DNA of 37,088 nucleotides from NCBI GenBank assembly GCA_963974485.1, contig CAXBBS010000016.1, positions 1 to 37,088 of the forward strand, in the 5' to 3' direction. The position numbers were made by a program, and so were the translations under genes. This DNA is from JAALKW01 sp963974485. GTDB lineage: Bacteria; Pseudomonadota; Gammaproteobacteria; Legionellales; Legionellaceae. The notes beneath the pieces were generated by a model, which saw nothing but the letters and a program-made list of their open reading frames with translations, was not told the origin of the DNA and did not search any database. This document shows, one piece after another, positions 8,501 through 19,200 of this stretch; positions within the stretch are counted from its first letter, which is position 1, and every line of letters begins with the position of its first letter.

Positions 8501-8799
8501 GCTATTTCAAGCGACTGCAAAGCAAGTAAAAGCGAGAGTAATCTAGGTGTGCGATGCAAACATAGCATCACTGGGGTGTGGATCGCGCTTAAAGCGTTCA
8601 ATCGATTGATCCACGCCACCATATCATCAAAAAGATTTTGATACGTCCAAGATGTGTCTGATGTGATAATGGCAATACGATCGGGCGTTGCATGCACATG
8701 TTTCAAAAAAACGGGAATTAAACTCATACTCACCGAGCAGGCCTCACCTTTTTGATATGACTGATATGATTGATATGATTGAGATATATCTACGTGCAT
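5545..8799 (-). CDS. Single-module non-ribosomal peptide synthetase, A-T-C order, glycine-like code
   Basis: 1,084 residues from ATG 8799; the frame is open to an ATG at 8877 (1,110 residues, used for numbering here), but that start has no ribosome site. Adenylation domain about 55-535: A3 YTSGSTGTPKG (~198-210), A5 NMYGPTEAT, A7 YCTGD, A8 GRMDNQVKLHGYRLE, A10 NSSGKLNRK. The pocket residues aligned to GrsA read D-I-L-Q-L-G-M-I-W plus the A10 lysine, one change from the classical glycine code. A carrier domain follows with LGGHSLL (phosphopantetheine Ser 579). The last ~430 residues resemble a condensation domain whose HHxxxDG motif reads PHMVSDQ (H769, D773 kept). No thioesterase or reductase is present, so product release is unclear. 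The divergent MMPL gene suggests export of the product (inference). Confidence 0.88.
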   Translation of the reverse strand: MHVDISQSYQSYQSYQKGEACSVSMSLIPVFLKHVHATPDRIAIITSDTSWTYQNLFDDMVAWINRLNALSAIHTPVMLCLHRTPRLLSLLLALQSLEIAYIPVDPETPLERIRAICEDSHVALLLHDASEHHDAYADLPCHVWALADIEDAGYAETYKLIQKPPCREKLAYIIYTSGSTGTPKGVCVSRGALDNFLTSMSHHFLNEADAMVLATTTFTFDIAALELFLPLWQHKTLFLANETEHKDPLCIQNILQEHPVTLLQATPSFWRMLHDSGWQGKHDLVALCGGEPLTTEVAEYLLPHVMSLWNMYGPTEATIWCSLKKIQSDKNITVGKPIHNLEMYVFDTSMQIMPSGKKGELYIGGLGLAEGYMGQEDLTCEKFVMHPGAQGQRLYCTGDVACMTDEGEFVIYGRMDNQVKLHGYRLELEDIEAHIRGCFGVRDCAVIIHGEQLVAYICRADKTSYSEDALKQSLTLALPEFMIPKRFMYLEHLPLNSSGKLNRKALLKPEQTRQHECSHVTRMQASLLKIWCESLGLLGMSIEDNFFELGGHSLLAVRIVVSVKQTLGKDVRLVDLYQAPSVLEFSDRVLAAPDYQPKLQVKNVKQASSWMPLTDFQFVLWVSNIFDSKVKKLNVVGRRRVEGPLDHRILNRALQAVIQKHDALSYAIHRFLPMQKKQARQSLVWEEHVFLDNAHHNFIEESLNQSMQELDAYQAWSNKKPFLRAKLFKLKHQRIELQLAMPHMVSDQQSLEILFRDLSDAYLFYSRESTDNTLVEEDAFESYVQHEEYVVRSSVEHDEAFWKDYLNDAELFSFPIKHRFSNMEKTGYSYSSFFTIDEEKQRAWRKFCVEHAVTLSDFLCASVGFALRHCCENDMDIPKRLFINSVKSTRENPCYDNVIGCFLRAQAIKLDLSNHETLAKLAKQVQSSALETSEHQYSSSLVKLSAIGDLNCSQKGLQSLLISCVEKVCHKIKNKPYHLSSPILNACKRLANLDGKRGFVINVNIWNNFFSEQHQSSYQDPAGLFGRASCATHASQQDILKIDDVLDVCIFKNVESNTPCLALSANLHPDFRNQLGQFLLNILN
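8752..8787. repeat. 9-bp tandem repeat (TTGATATGA, about 4 units)
   Basis: Units at 8752, 8761 and 8770 are near-identical (TTGATATGA/CTGATATGA) and a degenerate fourth lies at 8779. On the minus strand they encode repeated Ser-Tyr-Gln near the NRPS N-terminus. As the unit is a multiple of three, copy-number change would alter length without shifting frame. Confidence 0.75.
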
Positions 8800-8944
8800 A
8801 GCATCCGTTCTTAAGTTTTCTCTATAGTAATATATAGCACATTGTTGGCATTGAGCCACCCCCTCTATAAATTGCATTAATATCTTGCATTTTTAAAATA
8901 TGGCATATACTTACGGTATACATTCCAATCTAAATGGATTAAAA

Positions 8945-11170
8945 ATGGATGAAAAAAGCTGTGTGTTTTCTCGCGTAGGCCGTTTTATTTATCGCTTTAG
9001 AATTGGCTTTATTGTAACCTGGTTACTTATCATTACACTCTGTGTGCCTTTTATCCCTCAAATTTTAACCCCGTTTCAATCGACCGGCTTCGTTGCTGAT
9101 CGTGCCGACAGTACGCTCGCGAAACAATATTTGAATAAAAACCTAGGTTATACACGAGATAATCGCTTTATTGTGCTCTACCACAGCCCACACTTAAGTG
9201 TGACCAGTAAAGCGTTTAACAAAAAAATTCATACATCTTTAGTTGGGTTAGAAAATTTCCCCATTCCTCATGAAATTATTTATCCTGAAAATAACGCACA
9301 ACAAAGATCAAGTAACAATCACAGCGCTTACGCTGTCATTTTGTTTAAAAATCCGGAGCCTATGAGCTCTGCTATGCTCAAAAAATTTAAAAAAATCATC
9401 AAAATACCCGAAAAAATGAAATTATCTATAGGTGGTGAGCGCATATTCACCGAAGGCATTAACGCGCAAACACAAAAAGATTTGTATCAAGCAGATGCCG
9501 TTGCTGTTCCTGTTACGACTGTTATATTAATTCTTATTTTTGGCACGTTAGTTGCTACACTTATTCCTATGGCACTCGGTGGAGGGTGTGCCTTAATTAT
9601 ATTAACTACGCTTTATTTTATTGGCAATATTTTTACTTTATCAATATTCACACTCAATATAGCGCTACTACTCGGATTATGTCTAAGCCTGGATTATTCT
9701 TTGTTTATTATCTTCCGCTTTAGAAGTGAGTTAAAACAACAAGCCTCCGTATCCGACGCCATCGCCGTGACATTTAGTACAGCAGGCCGTGCAATATTAT
9801 TCAGTGGTCTTGCCGTTTTTGCGAGCTTAAGCGCCTTACTTTTTTTCCCCATTAATATTTTATTTTCGATTGGTGTAGGCGGATTAACAGCTGTTTTTGT
9901 TGCCGTCATGCTTGCCTTAACATTATTGCCGGCTATTCTTTCGGTCATTCATCAGGGGATCGACCGATTAGCATTGAGAAAAATACAACCCGAAGAATCC
10001 ATTAAACATCATATATGGCGTAATATAGCGACCTATGTTGTCAATAAGCCTTTAACTTTTTTTGCTATTAGCCTAAGTATTTTATTAATACTCGGTTATT
10101 CGTTTATACACGTTAATTTTGGTATATCTGATTTTAAAATTGTTCCTAAACACTCGGAGAGTCGACAATTTTTTGATGAGTTTGAAAAAAGCTTCCCTCA
10201 TACCGAATTAGCACCCATTCTACTGGTGGTTTCAACTGAGCGCGGGTCTATTTTGTCAGCTCATCACGTATCCCAACTCTATGACTTTACTCGCAAGCTT
10301 GAAAAAAATGCGGCGGTTGAGCGTGTGGGCAGCATTGTCACCACCACACCGAGACTGTTGAGACGAGCCTACCAAGAGCTGTATATGTCATCTGAGCAAC
10401 GTGAGAGCAATGGGATCAAACAACTGTTAGACACCACCACAGGTGAGCAATTTACGGTTATTCGTATCATCAGTAAATATGAGGGAGATTCTAGCCAAAC
10501 CAAAGCTTTGATTAAAGAACTCAGAGTCATGGATCCAGGTAATGGCCTAACACTGCGCATGACAGGTGTGCCCGTACAAAACCTTGATGTCATGCAGGCC
10601 ATCACCGATGCCTTTCCTTACGCAGCGCTATGGGTGATCGGCTTAACGTATTTAATTTTACTTATCTTATTACGTTCACTTTTTTTACCGTTGAAAGCTA
10701 TTTTTATGAACATTTTAAGTATTTCAGCGTGTTATGGCGTACTGGTATTTATTTTTCAAGAAGGTCATTTTCATGAATACCTTAATTTTCAAACGCAAGG
10801 CATACTCGATATAACCTTGGTGATTATTATCTTCTGCGCCATCTTTGGTTTTTCTATGGATTACGAAGTATTTCTACTCACGCGTATTCAGGAGCATTAT
10901 AAAAAAACACATGATAATCAAGCCAGTATTATTTTTGGTATAGAGCAAAGCAGCCGTATTATCACCAGTGCAGCGCTTATTGTGATCTGTTTATGCGGCT
11001 CGTTTATGACAGCAGACGTACTCATGGTCAAAGAGTTTGGATTAGGTATTGCCGTGGCGATTGCTGTGGATGCCTTTATTATTCGAACGCTTTTAGTGCC
11101 CTCAACGATGGTTCTGATTAAGAGCTGGAATTGGTATTTACCGAAGTGGCTGGATAAAATAATGCCCTAA
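8945..11170 (+). CDS. MMPL/RND-superfamily membrane transporter
   Basis: 741 residues from ATG 8945 (MDEKSCVFSRVGRF); an in-frame ATG at 8900 adds 15 residues with no ribosome site. The layout is that of MMPL proteins: TM1 around RIGFIVTWLLIITLC, a large periplasmic loop, five clustered TMs, then the same again. The proton-relay Asp-Tyr pairs typical of MMPL exporters are present in both halves: SLDYSLF (D250, Y251) and SMDYEVF (D639, Y640). The family exports lipids, siderophores and other lipophilic products by proton antiport. It is transcribed divergently from the NRPS gene within 150 bp, and its stop lies 7 bp from the convergent barrel gene. Substrate unknown. Confidence 0.9.
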   Translation: MDEKSCVFSRVGRFIYRFRIGFIVTWLLIITLCVPFIPQILTPFQSTGFVADRADSTLAKQYLNKNLGYTRDNRFIVLYHSPHLSVTSKAFNKKIHTSLVGLENFPIPHEIIYPENNAQQRSSNNHSAYAVILFKNPEPMSSAMLKKFKKIIKIPEKMKLSIGGERIFTEGINAQTQKDLYQADAVAVPVTTVILILIFGTLVATLIPMALGGGCALIILTTLYFIGNIFTLSIFTLNIALLLGLCLSLDYSLFIIFRFRSELKQQASVSDAIAVTFSTAGRAILFSGLAVFASLSALLFFPINILFSIGVGGLTAVFVAVMLALTLLPAILSVIHQGIDRLALRKIQPEESIKHHIWRNIATYVVNKPLTFFAISLSILLILGYSFIHVNFGISDFKIVPKHSESRQFFDEFEKSFPHTELAPILLVVSTERGSILSAHHVSQLYDFTRKLEKNAAVERVGSIVTTTPRLLRRAYQELYMSSEQRESNGIKQLLDTTTGEQFTVIRIISKYEGDSSQTKALIKELRVMDPGNGLTLRMTGVPVQNLDVMQAITDAFPYAALWVIGLTYLILLILLRSLFLPLKAIFMNILSISACYGVLVFIFQEGHFHEYLNFQTQGILDITLVIIIFCAIFGFSMDYEVFLLTRIQEHYKKTHDNQASIIFGIEQSSRIITSAALIVICLCGSFMTADVLMVKEFGLGIAVAIAVDAFIIRTLLVPSTMVLIKSWNWYLPKWLDKIMP

Positions 11171-11177
11171 ATCCAAA

Positions 11178-11828
11178 CTAAATACGATACGCAATACGCG
11201 CGTAAGCAGCGTATAAAAAAGGCACGTAATCTTTTGCCGGATTCAGTTCTGACGTACCGTACCCCGACATATAGTTACCGACCAACTCGCCCATCACATG
11301 CGGCGTAAATACATAATTCAGACCTATGCCAAACGAAGGTGACGCAATCCAAACATTATTGATCTCATCATCACGATGGATACCACCCACGCCAAAACTC
11401 GAATATGCACGTACCGTGGTGCCTGGTAGCGTAAGCATAAATTTCGCCATCACCGAAATCGCTTGTGTTTTTGTATTAAGCTCGGTCCGATCGTTATTTT
11501 CAAAAGCAAAAAAACTATCTTCATCAAACACAACCGTAGCATCAGGATAAGCAAGATAATTCGCTTCAAGTGCGAAATAAGGCGTAAACTCGACACCAGC
11601 AAACCCTCCCCACACACCGCCGCCCTCTTGAACCTCAATTGGCGTTGACATGGTTAGCACAAGGTTTTGGTTTTCTATTTCAGGAACCAAGCCTACCCAT
11701 GTTGTCGAGCCGTAGCCGCCATTTGCGCCCACATAAAATGCATGTGTATGGGTATTATTTTGACCGGCGTCACCTGAAGATGCTAAAGCCGGCCACAAAA
11801 GAACACTACTCAAAACAAGATTTCGCAT
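11178..11828 (-). CDS. Outer-membrane beta-barrel protein
   Basis: 216 residues with a signal peptide (MRNLVLSSVLLWPALASSG). The mature part shows alternating strands typical of small eight-stranded barrels: FYVGANGGYG, GGFAGVEFTPYFALEANYLAY, FGVGGIHR, FGIGLNYVFTPHVMGELVGNYMSGYG, and the C-terminal strand YAAYARIAYRI, as in OmpA/OmpW-like barrel domains. The C-terminal residue is Ile rather than the usual Phe. Its start codon overlaps the stop of the upstream cysteine-rich gene (TGATG), so the two are translationally coupled. It may contribute to surface or host interaction; no specific function is evident. Confidence 0.8.
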   Translation of the reverse strand: MRNLVLSSVLLWPALASSGDAGQNNTHTHAFYVGANGGYGSTTWVGLVPEIENQNLVLTMSTPIEVQEGGGVWGGFAGVEFTPYFALEANYLAYPDATVVFDEDSFFAFENNDRTELNTKTQAISVMAKFMLTLPGTTVRAYSSFGVGGIHRDDEINNVWIASPSFGIGLNYVFTPHVMGELVGNYMSGYGTSELNPAKDYVPFLYAAYARIAYRI

Positions 11829-12166
11829 CAGCTACAAGCCCGACCTGTACCACTGCATAGGTTACCATCTTTATTTTGACCGCCATGTAAATAACAATTC
11901 CACGAATCTATACAACTTTCTTTCGTGGTGTCATGCTGGTATTCACAAGCATTTTCCAATGAACCAAATACAATCAACAAGCGTTGATATAAATTATTCA
12001 TTTTACCGCACATAACCGCAGGCAACCCCGCTGTACAATGGCATTTAGCAGCAACACGAAAGGTTGCGCAAAAATTTGGTGCATTGGTAGGCGTAGCTTG
12101 TGGGCAAGCAAAACTCGCGGAAGAGACAAAAAACAGAACAACAACAATAATTAGTCTATACATCAT
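11828..12166 (-). CDS. Small exported ten-cysteine protein
   Basis: 112 residues from ATG 12166, chosen because AAGGA lies 9 nt upstream; a TTG at 12175 overlaps that ribosome site and is less likely. A signal peptide (MMYRLIIVVVLFFVSSASFA) is followed immediately by cysteine. The lipobox is poor (S-F-A-C), so cleavage by signal peptidase I is more likely than lipidation. The mature ~92 residues hold ten cysteines, including a CHC pair, consistent with five disulfides in the periplasm or outside. I do not recognise the family. It heads a coupled pair with the barrel protein, suggesting that the two act together at the outer membrane. Confidence 0.7.
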   Translation of the reverse strand: MMYRLIIVVVLFFVSSASFACPQATPTNAPNFCATFRVAAKCHCTAGLPAVMCGKMNNLYQRLLIVFGSLENACEYQHDTTKESCIDSWNCYLHGGQNKDGNLCSGTGRACS

Positions 12167-12282
12167 ATCGATCAATCCTTGGTCAATAGAACAGCAACAA
12201 GAATCATCATTCTAACCAGGCGCGCTCCATATTTCAAATTCATTTGCGTTTTAAGGCAAAATCCACATCACGCGCCTAAAAA

Positions 12283-13113
12283 TTAATCCTGCAATCGAAT
12301 ACCATTCGGCTCTATGCGAATCACGCCTTGCTTATAAAGCGTGCCAATTGCATGCTTAAAGTTCTTTTTACTTTCGTTAAACACGTGTTTAATTTCCTCT
12401 GGCGAACTTTTATCATGCACAGCTAGAAATCCATCTGCTTGTTTCAAGGCATCTAAAATACGCTGGGCTAACCCTGGAATATTGTTATGCCCTAGTTTTC
12501 TTAAGACAACATCAAGCTTGCCATCGCTTCGAACCGCTTTGATATAACCCCGTGTACGCTGCCCATACTGTAATGCCTGAAAAATATCAGCTGAATAAAT
12601 TAATCCCCAATGCGTATGATTCACAATAACTTTGGTGCCCAGTTCAGTTGTTTCGGCTATCAATAAATCCACTTCCTCACCGACATTGAGACACACCGGT
12701 GTTTTATCTAAATAATAATCAAGCTTTGAGCTTGCAACCAAACGATGTTGATCGTCTTGGGTTAAGTACACTATGTAAGATTTATCCTGCTGCATCGGTC
12801 TGCGCTGCTCAGGCTTGGGTACAAGCAAATCTTTATCCAAGCCCCAATCAAGAAACGCCCCCACACGATTCACATCAATCACCTTTAAAAATGCACAATG
12901 CCCTAACGTAACCCTAGGACGCTTAGTGGTCGCAATGATTTTATCTTCTGAATCAAAGTAAATAAAAACATTGACTTGATCCCCTATAGCCGTACCTTCA
13001 GGAATAGCTTTACGAGGCAACAAAACCTCACCCCAATCATCTCCATCGAGGTAAACACCAAACGGTACTTCTTTGACAACACGTAGTTGATTAAACTGGC
13101 CCACTTGAAGCAT
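12283..13113 (-). CDS. cvfB: S1-domain RNA-binding protein, CvfB family
   Basis: 276 residues. The N-terminus (LRVVKEVPFGVYLDGDDWGEVLLPRKAIPEG) and the second S1 unit (LKVIDVNRVGAFLDWGLDKDLLVP) are hallmarks of CvfB/YitL proteins. A third S1-like unit follows (RTRGYIKAVRSDGKLDVVL), and the protein ends in a winged-helix (FNESKKNFKHAIGTLYKQGVIRIEPNGIRL). Family members are about 280 residues, so it is full length. CvfB binds RNA and affects gene expression and virulence in staphylococci; the role in gammaproteobacteria is poorly defined. The gene stands alone, divergent from the giant gene, with only a weak ribosome site. Confidence 0.9.
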   Translation of the reverse strand: MLQVGQFNQLRVVKEVPFGVYLDGDDWGEVLLPRKAIPEGTAIGDQVNVFIYFDSEDKIIATTKRPRVTLGHCAFLKVIDVNRVGAFLDWGLDKDLLVPKPEQRRPMQQDKSYIVYLTQDDQHRLVASSKLDYYLDKTPVCLNVGEEVDLLIAETTELGTKVIVNHTHWGLIYSADIFQALQYGQRTRGYIKAVRSDGKLDVVLRKLGHNNIPGLAQRILDALKQADGFLAVHDKSSPEEIKHVFNESKKNFKHAIGTLYKQGVIRIEPNGIRLQD

Positions 13114-13205
13114 AATCGCTCGCTTATATAAAAAATATGCCGGAGTTTAACATAAATTCAGGGCGTAACTTAACTCGATGACAAAAAACACACTATGATC
13201 ACAAT

Positions 13206-13232
13206 TTGACTTAAGGCACCAAAGCCTATACT
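13206..13232 (+). promoter_or_regulatory. Weak promoter candidate for the giant gene
   Basis: TTGACT (13206-13211) and TATACT (13227-13232) are good hexamers but only 15 nt apart, shorter than the preferred 16-18. They lie about 40 nt before the start codon. Confidence 0.3.
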
Positions 13233-13270
13233 CTTTAACTATTATGCTCATCTAAATAACTACGGTGCTT

Positions 13271-16200
13271 ATGACTAATTCTGATATGACTCCTGCGTGG
13301 CAAACGCCTCTTAAAGATCTACATCTTGCTCGCGTCTGGTTTCGTACATTCCGCGCGAGCATGGTAACGTGGCAAAACGTAGAATTTGACGCACGTATTT
13401 TAAGTTTTACTCGCGGGTCTGAGCTCGAGCTCATGTCATCTATAAAAGATGATCGTGGTAAAACACAAGTTGATAAAGCACAAGATGGTATCGTTTATCT
13501 ATCCGAAAATCCTAAAACCTATTTGATAAAAGGCATGGAAAAAGAAGCGCCTTTGGGGGAAGCAGGAGACGTAGATTTAACTAATTTAGCAGATAAACTA
13601 AATAACCCTGATAAACCCGAGCATATTAATTTCAGAAATACTGTTTTAACTATTGTATCAAAACTAAGACAACCCGAAGGCAAACCCTTTCCTCAGGATT
13701 TTTCCAATGAGCCCGATGACATTAAACGCATTAAAAATCTTGAAAACGCACTTTATCTCGCCGAACAAGCCTTTGATAAATTAGGGGACTTAAACTTCAA
13801 CTTAAAACACCTTAGAGGCAACAACTTCGAATTCATCGCCGAAGCCTACGAAGCCTGTCATTTATTATTAAACTTAATGACCGATGCCGAACAGAACTTT
13901 CGTAATGAAATAAACTTTATCGCTGACGGATTAGCCCATGCCTTAGCGCTTGCAAACAATCCCAATGCACCACGTGCGTCATTTACCAGTCATGACGTAG
14001 GTCTCACGATTGGCCGCGCCATAGAGCACAGAAAACCAACATCAGGCGAAGACGGTTATGATTTACTCACGTATTTTGGCGCAGTTTTTCCCGCCTATCC
14101 GGTTCATATTGAGAAGCTCCGTGTCTCTATTAAAAAATTAACCTCACGAAATCCAGAATATACCGCCAGCATTAACAAAGAAAAAATGGAAGAATTGATT
14201 ACTCAAGGTAAACAATTAACGCGTACCATTGCCAGCAGCAACCAAAATAGTCTGTACTTTGTGTTCAACTTAATGTCTCTAATGCGTCAAACGCACACGT
14301 TATGGACCCATATATACCAAGAAGCCGGTGAATTAAATGATACGGTGAAAAATCTAGGGCGAGAATACCTCGCCATATTAAACTACGAGCTTTTACCTGT
14401 ACTTTTTCGTGGCGTAGACAAACTTGAAATGCAACTCTTGCTCAAGCCTGGACGTTTATCCAAGCCCCTCATGGAGCAAATCAAACCTCGGTATGAAAGC
14501 TTGGTGCAAACGGCAAAGCTACTGATTAATTTTGACCAAACAAACGAACACTTGTTAAAAATTGAAGATGCGCGATTCATTGAATTACGCTTAAAGCCTA
14601 TACAACAAAAAATGGAAACGTCCATCGAAGCATTGCGCTTGATTGTTCCGGCTTTAGAAGCGCTCGATGCTTATCTACAAAATCCAGAAGAAACAATTCC
14701 AGCCGACTTAGAACAATATATTTTAGCACTTAGCCCTTACATGTTAGACACCGATAAACCATTACTTACCCGCATTAACAAACATAGCAACTATACCTGG
14801 GGCCATCTTGCATCGGATTGGTATAACTTCGTTGCTAACTGGGTCACATGGAGTAACGAAGAAACGCAAAACAAACCCAATTCCGCGAATATAGAACGTT
14901 CACTACGCCAACTAAAACAACGCTGGGAGCAACTTAAACCAAATCATGCATTTAAAGTTGAGCGCTATACGCTACAGATTGAAGAAGTCCAAAAACAAGC
15001 CCATCGCGTTCTGTACCCATCCAAAACAAATACGCATATTTTTCAAGTTTCAGAACAAGAGATACTTGAAGACATCTATTTTTTACCAGAAAACCAGCCA
15101 AAAAAAACAGACAAAGACAAAGATAAAGATAAAGATAAAAACAAACGTATACTCTATCAAAAAATAGGCGATGACACCTATGTTCAACATCCTCAAACAC
15201 TAAGTACGCATGCATCGTGGTCGTTATACCGTTCATATGAACAGCAGATACAGCAGTTAAAACAAGCAAGCGCCGACTGCAGCAGTCTCCTCAATGCCAT
15301 AGAACATCACAACGCCTGGAAAACTGCCCAAACCCTTAGTTTTCCAACCCCATACGTACTTGCTTTGCTTGATAATAACGTCATGCATCAACCCAAAAAT
15401 ATCTATGTAAAGATTCAAGATGGCGTCCTTCAGTACCAAGTATTAAAAGCCACCGATGGGCCTTACACCCTTTATTTAATGACACTCGAAGAAGCCATTG
15501 ATGCGGGTCACAAAGGATATATCTGGGATCATGATCAAAATCAACTGTCTTATATTGCAGAAGATAAAAGCGTTCAAGCTAAAGTTAAGCTAACCAATAC
15601 AGCCTTTTTAAAATTCTTTATTAAAGGTCAAAACTCTAAACTTGGTCAAAGCAATCACCTGCAATTAACCGAAGAAATACTTCAACGCACGATTACCTCA
15701 CGAGGAGGACATCACCCAGGTGTTATTCAAAAATCCAGTATCCCTCTTTCCGTTCTGGGTTGCTCACTCGCCGAGTTAACTGCACTTGAGGCATTACAAC
15801 AGTTTTTACCTCACATCCTCAATGAACTGCTCGAGCGCGGGCACATTCAAGACGAATTTAAATCAAACTGTATCCGATGGTATAGCTCCATTCAGCCTTA
15901 CATCTCAGACCTAGAATTTGACGCTCGTTTTACACATTTATGTTCAGGCTCTTTTACAAAAAAAGTATCAAAAAACACACCTCATATTGCTATAGCTGAC
16001 GCCAACAGAGCATGGTCCTCTACCCAGGTGGCCCTCGAAAACCAAATAGAAAAACTCAAAATAAAACGTGATGCATTTAAAGAGCAAATTCAAAATAAAC
16101 CATTTAAACGCCCATCTGAGCTTAGTGCCAGACTAAAGCGCCGTGAATTCTTGCAGGATACGGCACAATTTATGACATCATTGGATCCTATCCAGCGCCA

Positions 16201-19200
16201 GCTTCACAATTCAAAAAAAACATGCTTTAAAATAGATTTAGCGTTGACTCACTTAAACACAAACGACCCCAATGCACGCCTAAAAATAGAAGATCACCCC
16301 TGGTTTCAAGATATCTATGTTGGTTCTATTGCACACGCAACGAGCTTAGAAATAGAAATGCAGCTCAAACAAATGCTCGCTTATGAAACGCTTCAAATTA
16401 CACGCAACGAGCAACTGGTGATACAATTTGGATATGACTTGGTTTTAATGTCAAATTTGCCCAATCATGACGAGAAAAAAGCGATACCAGGTGAAATATA
16501 CCTCGATGAAATAAACCAAGATAATAGTTCTAGTCGATATATTGTGCTTGGTGAAAACGGCGAAATACTCAGAGGGAGGCTGGAAGGTATCACCTTAAAC
16601 CAGCTTAAGCGAGATTTAAACAACCTTTCGCTTAAAAAAGCTATCCTAGAAAAAATATCCAAAGCTGATCACACGCCACAATTAAAAACACGTTCTTCTG
16701 CTCAACCAACAACATACAAAGAAGACGATGCATTCATGAGCTTCGGGCATATTTATGAGCCCGTTGTTATGCAAGAAAAATCACAAAAAAAACCGGGCGA
16801 ATTACAACTGAGCATTAAGAATGATCTGCTTTATTACAGGTTTATGCATTATGGCCATGAGCTGGAAGGAGAAATTGATTTACAAGACATCAAGCCTGCA
16901 TTAACTGAGTTTAATGAAAATACCGTCGTCCCGAACGATACCTTGATATGCATTCTTAAGACCGTGTATACACGTCGTAAACAAAAAATTGATAGCAAAT
17001 TAGAAACCCCTTTACCGGAAGAAGCCCTGGATTTATATCAGTGGTATTTAGATCATCACAAGAACAGTGACAAAAGAGCCTTATATAAATCAAATGCTGA
17101 AAAGAAACCTGCTGCAATAGAAAAAAAACACGAAGAAAATGCACCTGAAAACCGTTTAGATCACCTGGTTAAACATACACGGCTTTCACAATACCTAAAC
17201 AACCTCAAATCTGATATTTACCAGCACATTGGAATCCTAAGCACGCCCTTAAAACAAGAGTTAGAGCTAACTCATAGCAGACACCTACTTCCATACCCTG
17301 AGGTTGGCGCTCAAAATTCGCTGATTGATTTTCTCAAGGCGGCGCTTGGAACCCATATGCTTAATGCTGCGGTGAAGATTGAAACTTGTATGCTTAGTGT
17401 TGCGCTAGAGATACCTACATCTGATGAGGGGCCTGAATATGACACATTAAGTTCTTTAAAAGAACCGCAGCAAGTTTTGCTATTCAAACGCCTTCTGAAC
17501 ATGATCCATTATCTTGAGCAAATCGTACTTGAAATGGAAAAAGTCAATAACAAAGAGCTTCAAGTTTCTTACGTCATGCATTTGGTTATCTCATACCTCT
17601 ATTTTCAAGAAATCTTACCCTTACTGTCTGAACTAAAGCAAGACCCTGTTTTTTCATCACTCTATGCCGACATCGCTCATCACATAGAACATTTTTATAA
17701 AAAAATAAACCATGAGAGTAAATACTACATTGAAACAAACCATCCGGATGATAAAGGAAAAAACAAACAGACAGCCCTGTATAGCACCCTGAATCTACTC
17801 AAAATGCTGCCTGAGCGTTTAGCATCATCAACAGATGATTTTGAAAAAAAACGTCCTAAACTCAAACAAGCAACCGAAAAATCGGTACGTAATATTGAAA
17901 AGATTATTCAGCATTATAATTCATCATGGTCCTATGTTTTATTACTTCTTGATCTACCTAGCATAAAGCATCTATTAGGCGATATGCATCATGATATTAA
18001 ACTTTTATTAAAAAATTCTCATGAAGCAACACTCAGTAATTTAGGTCACCTTAAGACAGAATATCTAGCAAAAATCATCCTGGAAACTGATAGAGTGGAG
18101 CACAAATTAGGATTAGCACCCGGACTTATCAGTCAACCTATCAAAGAAGTCATGGATGAATTTTATAAAGGCTTGATCACACCACTCACACCTTCGGTTG
18201 ATCAACAAATCCAATTACTTTGCGGTACACCCTCGCTACCCGAAAGAATTAAAACTGCTGAATCTCGTAAAAATAGCGCTAAAGCTGACACGATACAATA
18301 TAAAAAAGCAGCTGAAACCATACAAACGTTACTCAAGACCTGTGATGACGTTCAAAACCCTAAAGACAAAACAGACTATAGTGACCTCGATGATGATTAT
18401 CAATCAAGCTTAGCCACATTAAAAGCTTCACTGAATAACTCTGATGTCCATCTCTTATCCATTCAAGACGCTCTAGACATAAAACTTCAAGATTGTTTCG
18501 TATTCGATGAAAAAAAATCTGAGCTTTATCATCTTGATGCTTTAGGCAAACCTAACCCTCAAACTGGATGTAAATTATATTTAAAATCGATTCCTTCTAA
18601 CCAAAATAAACCCTTGATTCTAGACCATGAAATCGACCTATTTCATCCCGATGATGCAGATAATGAAGCTATACCTAAAAAGAATAAGAAAAAAATACGC
18701 GCTAAGCTTCCTACATTAGTTCAACATGGAAGTACATATTACATCTATGCAAATGTTGATAACAAGGGATGGAAATACACTGAGCTTAATACTGAAGTGA
18801 TTGCTAGCATGCACTTAAACTTTTCACGTACAAAGCCCCTGGATATCCATAAAAAATACCAAGGCCTCTATGATGAACTTACTGCCAAAACTGGTTTGAT
18901 TTATCCGATTCACTTGAAAAACACGTTCAAAACTTTGAGATTTATCAGTAAAAAGAAAGAAGCTAACATAGCGTTTGAGAAGCCTGCTGAAATATTATAT
19001 TTATCAGAGCATGCCATCAGTGAATACATTAGCTCTAACAGTAACTTTGCGCTCCCACAACATAAACTGAGTATCCAGCCTGGATGTTGCTTGGTCTCAC
19101 TCAAAGCCAAACCTAATGATTTTTATGAGCTTGAACTTCCTGCCGGATACAGCAGTTATTACGCCCAAATATGTGAATATGATCTTGGATTAATATTAAG

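Noticed and set aside
8752..8787. Phase-variation tract at the NRPS 5' end
   Set aside because: The repeat unit is 9 bp, so gain or loss of units keeps the reading frame; on/off switching by frameshift is not possible.
13114..13270. Separate small gene between the CvfB-like and giant genes
   Set aside because: No frame with a ribosome site or recognisable sequence; the stretch fits a promoter region for the two divergent genes.
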